Below are positions 46,896 to 58,649 of a stretch of DNA of 64,000 bases, piece after piece. The stretch is from Luscinia megarhynchos (Eukaryota > Chordata > Aves > Passeriformes > Turdidae). The stretch spans positions 1-64,000 of the forward strand of contig CM067584.1 in NCBI GenBank assembly GCA_034336665.1. The letters run 5' to 3'. The position numbers and the translations under genes are program-made. How positions within the stretch are numbered: position 1 is the first letter of the stretch; each line of letters opens with the position of its first letter. The notes under the pieces are model-generated. The model worked only from the letters and a program-made list of their open reading frames with translations, was not told the origin of the DNA and did no database searches.

Positions 46896-48742
46896 AATGG
46901 GCAGGCCAGGCAGAAATCCACTCACCTGACTGGGGTGGGGAGCTGTGGCACGAGGCATTCCACAAATTCCACAGGACTCCGTGGAATTCAGTTGATTCCA
47001 TGGAATCTCAGGGAACTGAGGCTCTGGTGTGACACCAGGGCAGCGCTGTGACACCATGGAACCTCACGGAATTGAGCGTCCATCATGACACAGCAGGGCC
47101 TGGGGAAAGGAAATCTCACTGCCAAAGCATTTTCTGGCTGCTAGATGTTTTTGGCTTTATTTCTCCCAGAATACAAAGTTCCATAAGGACTTTTTCCTGT
47201 TTTAAAATAAGACAGAGAGCCGGGACTTCTAGTTGTTCTAGAAAGTGCAGTTTATTTTTCTTCTACAAAAAATACGAGTTCTTGTTACAAGTGTTGACAG
47301 CATGGCTCGAAGTCACAAGACTTATGGCTACAAGGTCTTTTAAGGATTTACTCGCCAATAAAACACTGCCAACAAAGATATTTATGTTTCTAATTTACTA
47401 CCCAGAAATTTTGTCTAATTGCAGTGTGAATTTTTATATCCAATCCGGTTATGGCACACAGACCTATTCTAAGACTTTTTGTCACATCTGCGACTACATT
47501 TATTCTTTTTATATCTTAAACTCCATAGCTAAACTTTTCTCACCTACACATGTCTCTTCTTTCAGCTTTAAATCTACATTTTTTCTTCTAGCACCTAAGT
47601 AGGAAGCATTTTCCAAGGCCGCAGGTCAAATCCTGTGTTCTTTTCTAGGCTTTGATTCACAGACCCAATGTCATGAGAATTCCTTGCATTTTGAGTTCCA
47701 ACAGAATCTCACAGACCCGAGGCTCTCTTGTGACACCAGGGCAGCTCTGTGACACCCCAGAACCTCACGGAACCGAACGTCCATCATGACACAGCGAGTC
47801 CTCAAGAAAGCAAATCTCAGTGCCAAAGCATTTCCTGGCTGATAAAAGTATGATTTGGGCCAGTTTTATCTGGGCCAGCACCTAGGGATGCTCGAGGGGT
47901 CTCCATCCCTCTGGGACTGGGAAATGCTCGATGGGGCCAGGGGGTTTCTGTCCCTCTCCCTTTGAAGTGGGGTATCCATCCCCTCTGGTACCAGGAGACA
48001 CTGCAGGGTGTCTGTCCCTCTCACCCTGAGGTGAGTGCCCCAAGCATCCCGCAGTGTGACACGGCCAGAGACCCTCAGCCCTGAGCATCCCGCATGTGTG
48101 ACATGGCCAGAGACCCCCAGCCCTAAGCATCCCCCCGTGTGTCATGGCCAGAGACACCCCAGCCCCGAGCATTCCCCTGGTATGACACGGCCGGAGACCC
48201 CCACCACTGAGCATCCCCCAGTGTGACATGGCCAGAGACCCCCAGCCCCGACATTCTCTGCCAGGAGAGGAATGAAATCCTTCCAGGACCGCCCAGGGAG
48301 GAGGAGGACGGAGACACCCCCGAGCCTCCCGCGCCCCCCGCCCGGCTGAGGGTCTCCGTCCTCCTCTGCACGGGGCGGGCGGGGCTTTGAGCGTGCTTTG
48401 GGTGGCGAGTGACTCGTTGGGAGAGCTAAGATCAGGGACAACACTTGACGTAATTTTTGCCAATTTTATTTTGGTCTTAGCTTTTTTGAACCGGGGTGAT
48501 GGCCAAACCCGTCTGATGTGGAGGGGCGGGGCGGAACCTCGCTGCCCCTTTGCTTGTCTATCCTTACCTTTGTTGAGCCGGGGTGGTGTCCGACCCCCCT
48601 CCCCGAATAGGGGTGGCCAGTGTGCTCTCCATCCATCCACCTTACCTTTGGCAGGCTGTGCTGTCTTAGTCGCCTTTGTGGGGGGGAAGGGAAACCTCTG
48701 TCGGTGTCCGTCGTCCTTGCCCCCAGGGGGAGGCTCACCCCC
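46896..48742 (-). repeat. P repeat, copy 7
   Basis: Sister of copy 1 (116-1984): same order, the same five-copy minisatellite and the same end (GCTCACCCCC) at the ERVL 5' LTR. Two splice-donor-like sites lie on the minus strand near 48565 and 48640. Confidence 0.7.
48041..48252. repeat. 41-42 bp minisatellite, five copies
   Basis: Same unit and copy number as 1281-1492. Confidence 0.9.
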
Positions 48743-49347
48743 TGTCCTGGGGTGACGTTGCAGTGCTTTGTATCCACAATCCTGTGCTGCTCATACCTGG
48801 AGGGTTTGTTTTGTCTAGCTAGACAGCGCCCCTCCCCATCGGTGAGCCGCTGCCGCTGCGCTGCTTGCAAGCTGCTGCCCCCTCTCCTCCCCTGCGCGGC
48901 TCGGCTGCTTTTAGCTGCTTCTGCTGGCTTGGCTTCTGCTTCTGCCCCTCCCCCTCCTTTGCTTAGGCCGCTTCGCTTGATTTTTCCTTCCCTTATTAGG
49001 TAGGAATGCCACCTGAACCTGATCCTGGACCACCTGGAACATCAAGAAACCCCGGACGCCTGTTCGTGACAAGAAATACGCGTTTCTGTCCTCCCCGGCA
49101 CCGGAGACGTCCTGAGGCTGTACATCCACTCGGACGGGTGAAGCTTGCGGCGTCACCCGTAGCTGTTTTTTTCTTGTGTTGGGGTGTGTTTTTTCCGTGT
49201 GCTTGCTAAATAAACAAGTTTTTTCCACTTTTCCTCTGCGGAAATTCTTCCCGAACCCGGTGGTGGGAGGGGAAGGACTTTGGGGAGTTTGTTCCTTAGG
49301 GGGCTCCTTTTGGAGATTCTTCCCCTAATTTGTCCTAAACCAGGACA
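48743..49347 (+). mobile_element. 5' LTR of ERVL provirus E
   Basis: 605 bp, TGTCCTGGGGTGACGTT to AACCAGGACA, with the AAATAAAC signal near 49207. Confidence 0.85.
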
Positions 49348-49857
49348 AATAATATTGGCGCCCTAACATCAGGGGCACGAGAAAATGGAAAAAACTTCAT
49401 TACTTTGTAACAGTGTATTGGTATAGATTTATAATGTCTTTTGGGCTGGAGGATGGCATGTGGTTTTGGTTATTAGGGTTTTTTGAGGTTTTAATACGTC
49501 TCTGGTCTCTGGGGTTATTTTCATATCCAGAAATAACTCCAGTACTGTCCCTTATTTGTTTTTTTTGTACTAGAGGGACACTGACCAAAATATTTATTGG
49601 TTGCGATGCCTTGTCAAATGTTTATAAAGATGTTGGAATCAGTTCCAGGAATTTGTGGTTCATGTCTATGCTTATGCACTCAGTTTGTTAGAGGAGAAGC
49701 AGGGGAGGAGGCTTTTCAGCCTTTGTTTTCCTTTGTCGCCTCTGAATTTTTTACGTTTTTATTAGAAATTGGGCAGTTTTCCCTGAATATTAAAGAGATC
49801 ATCTTTCTGATGTTTAATTTAGTAAGCTTCTTATACACTGTTTGCAGTTGATATAAA
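49348..49857 (+). other. Primer site and leader of provirus E
   Basis: TGGCGCCCTAACATC starts at 49356 after an 8-base spacer. The AT-rich leader is homologous to those of A and D, with no gene before the ATG at 49858. Confidence 0.65.
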
Positions 49858-51991
49858 ATGAGGGCTGAGAATTCTAGAGGGGCTGGTGCGACTCCTGATT
49901 GAGGAGCAAAGCAAAATGTGAGGAGTCCTGAATGGTGTGGGAAATGGCAGAACCTGGGCCAAATTTAAAGGAATTTTCTGATCCTATAGTCTGGGACTTT
50001 CCACGGGAGCAAATTCAGAACCCGGCTGAGGTGGTAAAATATTTTAAAAAGAAGTGCCATGATAACCCTAAGGAAAAAATATCACTGTGTCCTGGTTTAG
50101 GACAAATTTACGGGAGATATCTCGCAAAGGAGTCCCCCTAGGAAAATAAACCCCCAGAACTCCTTCCCCCTCCCACTACCGGGTTCGGGAAGAACTTCCT
50201 CCGAGGGAAAAAAAAAGTGGAAAAAACTTGTTTATTTTAACAAAACACTTCCCAACACCAGGACAGAACAATCCCCAGATGACACAAAACGTTTTCACCA
50301 AGGTGAGCGAGGATGGACGAGCTCAGTCAGTCCCTGCTGGGAAGGGTGCAAAGCTTCTGTGGCAGGCTTCCAGACGCAGTCTCTGATGTTCAGATCCCTC
50401 CGTCCGGAGCCGGTGCAGATCTTCGGGATGAGGGGAAGAAGGGAGAGAGAAAGGGGGAGCAGCTGGGGGCAGGAGAAGCTGGGGCAAAAGCTAGGGGAAA
50501 AAAGCGGCAGCCAAAGCGGCAAAAGCAGCAGCAAAAGCAGCAGCAGCAGGCCAGCAGCAGCAGCAGCTAAAGCAGCAGGCAGCAGCAGCCCAGCAGCCGG
50601 GGCCCGCCGGGCGGGGAGGCGGCAGCAGCCCGTGCCAACAGAGGTGGGGGGGTGGCAGGGAGAGGAGTAGTCATAACACTGACCCAGGACACACTGCAGT
50701 GAGCTGGGCCCTGGCGTATGTTTATCGTACCCTGTTAGATATTGTAGGATCACAAAGAGAGGAAAGGGAACAGAGAGAGAAATTAGCTACTATCCTGGTC
50801 ACTCAGGCTGTAGCCAACACCCAGGCTCCAGGACAGGGGTGAAATTAGACAGTAAGCCTCAACCGATGGCTGTGGCTACCAGCAAGAGGAGTGGAAAGCG
50901 CATGGCCAAGACTGATCGACCAGTGGAGGATGATGATGATGATGATGATGCAGGAGAAGAACCCTCAACGCTTCCTGAAATGAAACCCGGAGTCAAAGCG
51001 ACCGGTGCAAGATTAGAGAGCAATATTGAGTCCTTTTCCTTGAAGGATTTCGTGGTCTAAGGAAGGACTATAGGAGACGACCCGATGAGTCCATAATTAG
51101 TTGGCAGGTCCAGCTTTGGGATGCGGCAGGCGAGGCTGCCATTCTGGACAGCACAGACGCGAGACGTTTGGGATCCCTGTTACATGATCCTGTCATCTAT
51201 CAAGGGATGATGAGGGGGGCTAACCCTCACAGCCTCTGGGCAGGGTCCTGGATAGTGTGGCACAAAGATACCTATGTGCAGAGATTTATATATACAGGAG
51301 ACATTATGGAAGACCACAGAGCAAGGGATCCAACGCCTGAGGGAAATGGCAGTGGCGGAGATTATTTTCTCAGATGATATAACAACTAAGAATCCGGACT
51401 TAGTACCCTGTACCCTGTGATGTGGAACTTGTGTGACTCGGGCCATCTGAATATGCCTCTGCCTTAGAAATAATGAAGCGGGATGAGATATATGAGACAG
51501 TTCTTGATATGGCCAAGAAGCTTCGGGCCTATGCGGATGCTTTACATAGCCCAACCCATGCCAGAATCGCAGCTGTGCAAACACGCTTGCGGAACTTAGA
51601 AGATAAGATAGAGGAGAATCATCGGAGACTCAGGGAAGAAATTAAGGAGGACCTCCTCCAAATCTCAGCTGTACAGATTAGAAACCCTGGTACCCAACGC
51701 AGATGTTGCCCCGATGGGGAGAGGAGGTACACTCCCCGAGCTGAGCTGAGGTTTTTCTTGCGGGATTGAGGAAAGAACATGAGGAGATGGGATGGGAAGT
51801 CTATGGCTGCTCTGGCACAACGGGTGAGGGATTTGAAGGAAGGCAAGATTGAAAGAGAAAGTTCCACCAAAAGGAGAGCCATTCCTGTTGCCCGTAGCCA
51901 AAGGGCCAAATATGATAGTGAGAATGACATGCCTGACCCTCTTGAAGGAACCTCTAAGACGTATGCCTCAGAAGAGGATAAACAGGCTTAG
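49858..51991 (+). pseudogene. gag: ERVL gag pseudogene (provirus E, split by an LTR)
   Basis: The ATG at 49858 starts the same gag as in D and A. The frame is lost in the first 100 bases, resumes at 49932, and is cut by an inverted solo LTR at 50088. After the insertion the frame continues (about 50697-50840), with an extended run of Asp codons (GAT repeats near 50930-50950) and further pieces at 50839-51060, 51168-51377, 51473-51769 and 51779-51991. The coiled-coil-like C-terminal part is kept (near 51590-51650). Confidence 0.75.
50088..50691 (-). mobile_element. ERVL-type solo LTR inserted in gag of provirus E
   Basis: 604 bp, on the minus strand; the plus strand reads TGTCCTGGTTTAGG to GACCCAGGACA. 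CACTG flanks both sides (50083-50087 and 50692-50696). Provirus A has a single CACTG at 3326-3330 with continuous gag around it. The LTR subfamily is that of the 3' LTR of provirus A, including a CAG triplet tract. Confidence 0.95.
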
Positions 51992-54900
51992 AGGGGCCCT
52001 GCCTCTAGCCAGGGTGAGGCGAGGGAGAATCGTATCTTTTGGACTCTGTGGATTCTGTGGCCTGGCACATCGAAACCACAGAAGTATAAAGCTTTAGTTG
52101 AAAGAGGTGCATAAAGTACAATAGTCTCATCAATATACGTGGGGGCAGAATCTGTTTCTATTGCTGGTGTGACAGGTGGATCGCAGGACTTTACCATGGT
52201 GGAAGCTGAAGTGAGTTTAACTGGAAAGGAATGGAAGAAACATCTTATTGTGACTGCTCCAGAGGCCCCATGCATTTTGGGCATAGATTACCTTCGGAGC
52301 AGGTATTTGAAGGACCCAAAAGGACTCAGGTGGGCATTAGGGAAAAAGCTGTGATGGCAGAGCACATTCGTCAATTAAACACCTTGTCTGGACTGTCCGA
52401 GAATCCCATTAGAGTAGGACTTCTGAAAGGAGAAGAGCAACAGGTACCAATTGGTACTTCAACAGTGTATCACCAGCAATATAGGACAACTCGAGATGCT
52501 GTGATCCCCATCCATAAGATGATTTGAGAGCTGGAGAGCCAAGGGGTGGTCAGGAAAACCCACTCACCCTTCAACAGCCCCATCTGGCCTGTGCGAAAAT
52601 CTGATGGAGAATGGAGACTGGAGACTGACTGTGGACTATCGTCCATTGAATGAAGTGACTCCACCACTGAGCGCTACCGTGCCTGACATGCTGGAACTGC
52701 AGTACGAGTTGGAGTCCAAGGCAGCAACGTGGTATGCCACCATTGACATAGCCAATACATTTTCCTCCATTCCTTTGGCAGCAGAGTGCAGGCCTCAGTT
52801 TGCTTTCACCTGGGGGTGCGCGGTATACGTGGAACCGACTGCTCCAGGGGTGGAAGCACAGTCCTACCATCTGTCAGGGACTGATCCAGGCTGCACTGGA
52901 AAATGGTGAGGCTCCAGAACATTGACAATATATTGATGACATCATCGTATGGGGAAACACAGCAGCAGAAGTGTTTGAGAAAGGAGAGAAAATTATCCAA
53001 ATCCTCCTGGAAGCCGGCTTCACCATCAAGAAAAGTAAAGTTCAGGCACCTGCTCGTGAGATTCAGTTCCTAAGAGTGAAGTGGCAAGATGGACGGTGTC
53101 AGATTCCTGCTGATGTCATTAACAAAATTACAGCTATGTCCCCACCTACTAACAAGAAGGAGACACAAGCTTTCCTAGGTGCCACAGGCTTTTGGAGAAT
53201 GCACATCCCTGAGTACAGCCAGATTGTGAGCCCTCTCTTCCAGGTCACTTGCAAGAAGAACGATTTCCACTGTGGCCCTGAAAAACAGCAAGCCTTCGCC
53301 CAGATCAAACAGGAGATCGCCCATGCAGTAGCTCTTGGTCCAGTCAGGACGGGACCAGATGTGAAGAACGTACTGTACTCAGCAGCCAGGAACCATGGTC
53401 TGTCCTGGAGCCTTTGGCAGAAAGTGCCTGGTGAGACCCAAGGCCGACCCCTGGGATTTTGGAGCAGAAGTTACAGAGGGTCTGAAGGTAACTATACCCC
53501 GACGGAGAAGAAAATATTGGCCGCCTACGAGGCAGTCCAAGCTGCTTCAGAGGTGATTGTTACGGAAGTACAACTCGTCCTGGCACCCTGACTGCCGGTG
53601 CTGGGGTGGATGTTCAGCGGAAAGGTTCCCTCCATCCACCATGCCGCCAGTGCCACATGGAGTAAATGGACTGCCCTTATCACTCAGGGCGCCCAGATTG
53701 GAAAACTAAATTGCCCTGGCATTTTGGGAATAATTACAAACTGGCCAGAAGGAGAAAGTTTTGGTATCACAGATGAGGAACAAGAACCAGTGACATGGGC
53801 TGAGAAGCTCTGCAATATAACCAGCTACCAGCAGAGGAAGCACATTACGCTCTATTCACCGACGGTTCCTGTCGCATCGTAGGGATGAACCGGAGGTGGA
53901 AAGCAGCTGTATGGAGCCCCACAGGACGGGTCGCAGAGGCCACTGAAGGAGAGGGCGGATCAAGTCAGTTTGCTGAACTTAAAGCCATTCAACTGGCCCT
54001 AGACATCGCAGAAAGAGAGAAGTGGCCAAAGATCTATTTGTACACTGATTCCTGGATGGTAGCCAATGCTCTGTGGGGATGGTTGAAGAGATGGAAAGAG
54101 GCAAACTGGCAGCGTAGAGGAAAACCAATTTGGGCTGCTGAAGAGTGGAAGGACGTTGCTACTCGGCTAGAGAAACTACCGGTGAAAGTTCGCCATGTAG
54201 ACGCCCATGTCCCCAGAAGTAGAGCCAATGAAGAGCAGCAAAATAATCAGCAGGTAGATCAGGCTGCAAAGATAGGGCTCTCAAAGCTAGACCTTGATTG
54301 GGAGCACAAGGGAGAGTTGTTCCTAGCACGATGGGCCCATGATGCCTCAGCTCACCAGGGCAGAGACGCCACCTATAAGTGGGCACGAGACTGAGGGGTG
54401 GATCTAAAAATGGACAGCATGTCCCAGGTTATCCATGACTGTGAGATGAGTGCTGCCATCAAGCAGGCCAAGCGGGAGAAGCCCCTCTGGTATGGGGGGC
54501 GATGGTCCAAGTACAAGTATGGGGAGGCCTGGCAGATTGATTACATCACACTGCCTCAGACCCACCAGGGCAAGCGCTATGTGCTGATCGTGGTGGAAGC
54601 CACCACCGGATGGTTGGAGACCTACCCTGTGTCTCATGCTACAGCCCGCAACACCATCCTGGGCCTTGAAAAGCACGTCCTTTGGAGGCATGGTCCCCCT
54701 GAGAGAAATGAGTCAGACAATGGGACTCATTTCAAGAACAACCTCATTAACACTTGGGCTACGGAACATGGCATTGAGTGGGTGTACTACATCCCTTACC
54801 ATGCACCAGCTGCAGGAAAAGTGGAAAGGTACAATGGATTGCTGAAAACCACCTTGAATGCATTGGGTGGGGGATCTTTTAAAAACTGGGAACAACATTT

Positions 54901-55174
54901 AGCAAAGGCTACCTGGCTAGTTAATACCCGAGGTTCCACCAACCGATCAGGTCCTGCCCAGTCTGACTCCCTTAATATAGTAGATGGAGATAAAGTCCCC
55001 GTGGCCCATGTTAGAGATTTGTTAGGGAAGGCAGTATGGATTAATCCTGCCTCGAGCACTGGGAAACCCATTCGTGGAATTGTCTTTGCTCAAGGACAAG
55101 GATGTAAGTGGTGGATAATGCAGAAAGATGGAACAATGGAATGCGTGCCTCAGGGAGATCTGATTATGGGGTGA
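51992..55174 (+). pseudogene. pol: ERVL pro-pol pseudogene (provirus E)
   Basis: The protease active site is altered (near 52100, Asp codon replaced). RT has a TGA at 52525, a 9-bp duplication near 52610, a TGA at 52923 two codons before the Y-I-D-D motif (52929-52940), and frame changes. The RT tail and RNase H are open at 52971-53591 and 53885-54394, with D-G-S near 53860. Integrase is nearly complete: one 258-codon frame (54398-55174) holds all three acidic residues and the C-terminus, but a TGA at 54392 lies just upstream, inside the zinc domain, and the second zinc-binding Cys is changed to Ser near 54450. Not functional. Confidence 0.85.
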
Positions 55175-55346
55175 GACAGAAGGAAACATGCAAGTGTTGA
55201 AGGCCCGAGTAAGTAAAATTAAAGGAAATGTGTAAGTGTTGAAGGACCGAGTAAGTAAATTAAACAAAAGTTTTGGTTTTTTTGTTTGTTTTTATTTTTT
55301 TAATGAAGTTTTGATCCTGTTCACGATATGGAGATAAGGGGTGGAA
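55175..55346 (+). other. Untranslated region and polypurine tract of provirus E
   Basis: GTAAGTGTTGAAGG-like repeats, a T-rich run and GAGATAAGGGGTGGAA before the LTR. No env. Confidence 0.75.
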
Positions 55347-55945
55347 TGTCCTGGGGTGACGCTGCAGTGCTTTGTATCCACAATCCTGTGCTGCTCATGC
55401 CTGGAGGGTTTGTTTTGTCTAGCTAGACAGCGCCCCTCCCCATCGGTGAGCCGCTGCCGCTGCGCTGCTTGCAAGCTGCTTCCCCCTCTCCTCCCCTGCG
55501 CGGCTCGGCAGCTTTTAGCTGCTTCTGTTTGCTTGGCTGCTGTTTATGTCCCCCTCTTTGCTTAGGCTGCTTCGCTTTATTTTTCCTTCCCTTATTAGGT
55601 AGGAATGCCACCTGAACCTGATCCTGGACCACCTGGAACATCAAGAAACCCCGGACGCCTGTTCGTGACAAGAAATACGCGTTTCTGCCCTCCCCGGCAC
55701 CGGAGACGTCCTGAGGCTGTACATCCACTCGGACGGGTGAAGTTTGCTGCATCACCCGTGGCTGTTTTTTTCTTGTGTTGGGGAGTGTTTTTTCTGTGTG
55801 TTTGCTAAATAAACCAGTTTTTCCACTTTTCCTCTGAGGAAATTCTCCCCGAACCCAGTGGTGTGAGGGGAAGGACTTTGGGGAGTTTGTTCCTTAGGGG
55901 GCTCCTTTTGGAGATTCTTCCCCTAATTTGCCCTAAACCAGGACA
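55347..55945 (+). mobile_element. 3' LTR of ERVL provirus E
   Basis: 599 bp, TGTCCTGGGGTGACGCT to AACCAGGACA. It differs from the 5' LTR by scattered substitutions and a short C/T-rich segment near 55525-55560. Confidence 0.85.
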
Positions 55946-57186
55946 ACACCGTATCTGCCCTCACCCCGGGGGATGCTCTGTCCGGGTCCGTCGTTGCCCC
56001 GGGGGGATGCTCTGCCGGTGTCCGCCCTACTCGCCCCGAGGGAGGACCAAGGTGTCTCGTCGTCTCCATCCTTTCTGTGTGGGGATGGTGGGGGTGGTCA
56101 GGACATCTCCGCCCGCTTCCCATTACTGCGAGGGGTCCGGGTGGTCTCCGTGCTTACCTTGGTGTTGGTGGGGGTGCTCTCCATGGAGCAGAGCAGTCTC
56201 TGGTGGGGTCTCCGCGCCCCTCGTTGCCGCTCCTCTGCTATGGGAGGGCAGGATCGTCTCCGTCTTCGGTTTTTTGTGGGGATGAGGGGTCAGATCACGT
56301 CCATCCTCCTCCTTTGCAATAGAGAGTGCACGGGTGGTGTCCGTCCACCTCACCTTTGGCAGGCCAGGGGCCTGCTCGTTCCGGAGGAGCACCGGGGGGT
56401 GGCGGGGAGCGGTGTCTCCGTCGTCTTCGCCCCGGGACGATGCTCTGTCGGTGTCCGTCGTTCCTCGCTCCCGTGTCCATCATCCGTAGTTCACCCGGGG
56501 GGTGCTCCACGGGGTGTCTGCCCTCCCTATCCCGGGGGATGCTGTCGGTTTCCGTCGTTCCTCATTCCGGGAGTGTTTCCGCCTTCCCCGCCCCTAGTAT
56601 GCGCTCCCCGGTGACCGTCCGCCTCGCCCGAAGGGAGAACCGGCGGGGAAGGGGTGGGGGCGAGGTTTCTCCTCATCGTCGCCGCCCCCGGGAGGAAGCT
56701 GTGTCGGTGTCCGCCGTCAGTGTCGTTGCCCGGCGGGATGCTCCGGCGGGTGTCCGTCCTCCACGCCCGGGGGAAAACGGAGGGGGGGCGTGGTGTCGTC
56801 GTCGCTCCCCGAGTGGAAGCTGTGTCGGTGTCCGTCGCCCGTATCCACCCCGGGGGATGCTCCAGAGGGCGTCCGTCGTCCTCGCCCCGGTGTCCGTCGT
56901 CCTGGCCCCCGGGGGCATGCTCTGTCCACCCTCCTCACCCCAAGGAGAGAACCGGGGAGCAGGATGTCTCCATCGTTATCCTGCATGGAGATGTGAGGGG
57001 GGGGTCAGGTCACCGCGGTCTTCCTCCGCCATGGGGGTGGGCCAGATGATCTGTGCTTATCGCGGTGTAGGTTCCGGGGGTCTCCGTGGAGCAGAGTCAC
57101 GGGTGGGGTCTCCGCGCCTGGGCAGATGGCGCAGAGCGGATCTCCACCCGCTCCGTGGGTCTCCTCCCGGTGCGCTGCTCGGGGCT
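55946..57186 (-). repeat. P repeat, copy 8 (tandem-rich, promoter cut off)
   Basis: Degenerate tandem phrases (GTCCGTCGTC...CCCCGGGGGATGCTC) fill 55950-56950; a splice-donor-like site lies on the minus strand near 56155. It ends at GCTCGGGGCTC, just short of where the TATA box would lie, and there meets inverted sequence. Open frames in it are unsupported by anything protein-like. Confidence 0.65.
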
Positions 57187-57414
57187 CAGCTTGGATTCTG
57201 ACTCTATCAGGGTTGGGATTGTTTTTTTTGTAATACTGTATTTCTATTTTAATTTTCCCAGTAAAGAACTGTTATTCCTAATTCCCGTATCTTTGCCTCA
57301 GAGGCCCTTAATGTCAAATATATAATAATTTGGAGGGAGGGGGTTTACATTCTCCATTTCAAAGAGAAGCTACTGCCTTTATTGGCAGACACCTGTACTT
57401 CAAACTAGGGCAGA
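57187..57414 (+). mobile_element. ERVK-like LTR, partial, inverted copy
   Basis: It begins inside the LTR at AGCTTGGATTCTGACTC and runs to the terminus (AACTAGGGCA). It is on the plus strand, opposite to the three other copies, and marks the start of the inverted arm. Confidence 0.7.
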
Positions 57415-58329
57415 AAGAGACCCTGCGGTGTCCCCAGAGGGATGGAGACCCCACCCCAAGGGAAAGGGACAGAGACACCCCGGCCCCCTTGAGCATTTCC
57501 CAGGCCCAGGGGGATGGAGACCCCTTGAGCATCCCTAGGGCACTGGCCCAGATAAAACTGGCCCAAATCAAACTTTTAACAGACAGAAAATGCTTTGGCA
57601 GTAAGATTTCCTTTCCTGAGGCCCAGCTGTGTAACAACGGACGCTCAGATCTGTGAGGTTCTGTGATGTCACAGCACTGCCCTGGTGTCACAAGTGAGCC
57701 TCGGGTCTGTGAGATTCTGTTGGAATTCAAAATGCAAGGAATTCTCACAGCATTGGGCCTGTCAATCAACATCTAGAAAAGAATACAGGATTTGACCTGA
57801 GGCTTCAGGAAATGCTTCCAAGCTTAGGTGCTAGTAGCAAAAATGTAGATTTGAAGCTTAAAGCAGAGATGTATTTAGGTGAAAAAAGTTTAGCTGTAGG
57901 TTTTAAGACATAAAAGGAATAAAAGTAGTTGCAGGGGTGACAAAAAGTCTTAGAATAGGTGTGCGTGCCATAACAGGATTGGCTGAGAAATTTCACACTG
58001 CAATTAGATAAAATTTCTTAGTATTGAATTAGAAACATAGATATCTTTGTTGGCAGTGTTTTATTGGTGAATAAAGCCGTAAAAGACCTTGTAGCCATAA
58101 GTCTTGCAACTTCTAGTCATGCTGTGAACACTTGTCGACTCCTGGAAAGGGGCTGGGACCTCCAGAGACATCTTCCTCTGCTTCTTGCAGTGCCTGAAGG
58201 GGCCCAGGAGAGCTGTGGAGGGACCGGGAGCGCCCGGACCTGCTCCCAAAATCCCAGTGTGACCCCGGCCCCGCCCCCTTCCCGCCCTCCCACCTGCCCC
58301 TCCCACCTCGGGCTCGAGCCACGCCCCCC

Positions 58330-58510
58330 CCTTTTTTTTTAATAGTTCTCCTTCTGACCAATCAGATTGTTCGGTCACGCTGTGGCCACGCCTCCTCTTT
58401 GTGTCATCACAATGAGGAACGCTGGGTGCTCCGCCCCCACGCTTGTTTCTGGGCTCCTATTGGCTGTGCCTGAAAGGGGCGGGGCTTGGTCTGGGTATAT
58501 AAAGAGCCCC
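58330..58510 (+). promoter_or_regulatory. P-repeat promoter, copy 9
   Basis: CCAAT at 58358-58362, GTGTCATCAC near 58401, GC boxes, ATTGG (inverted CCAAT) at 58459-58463, GGGGCGGGG at 58476-58484, and TATATAAA at 58496-58503. Initiation would be expected near 58525-58535. It drives the plus strand, toward MOB1A. Confidence 0.75.
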
Positions 58511-58649
58511 GGTGGGACCCTGTGGATCAGTTCGGTATCGGGAGCAGCGGCCTTGGAAGCAGGAGTGTCGGCCTCCCCGGAACGGCAGGGCGCTCCCGGA
58601 GAGGAGCCAGGGGAGTGCGCCGGGAGGCGATCCGCTCCTTTCTCCGCCA

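Larger units (their letters stand above)
48743..55945 (+). mobile_element. ERVL-type provirus E (both LTRs of one subfamily)
   Basis: The most regular ERVL copy: its LTRs are about 95 percent alike by eye and the coding region is continuous except for an inverted solo LTR in gag (50088-50691). The left flank is five C after GCTCA; the right flank is ACACCGTATCTGCCCTC. No perfect 5-bp target duplication is seen at the outer ends, possibly because the target was a C-rich tandem repeat. Confidence 0.9.

Noticed and set aside
56326..57201. 291-codon plus-strand frame in P copy 8
   Set aside because: It is a product of degenerate GC-rich tandem phrases; sister copies do not keep it and no domain is visible.
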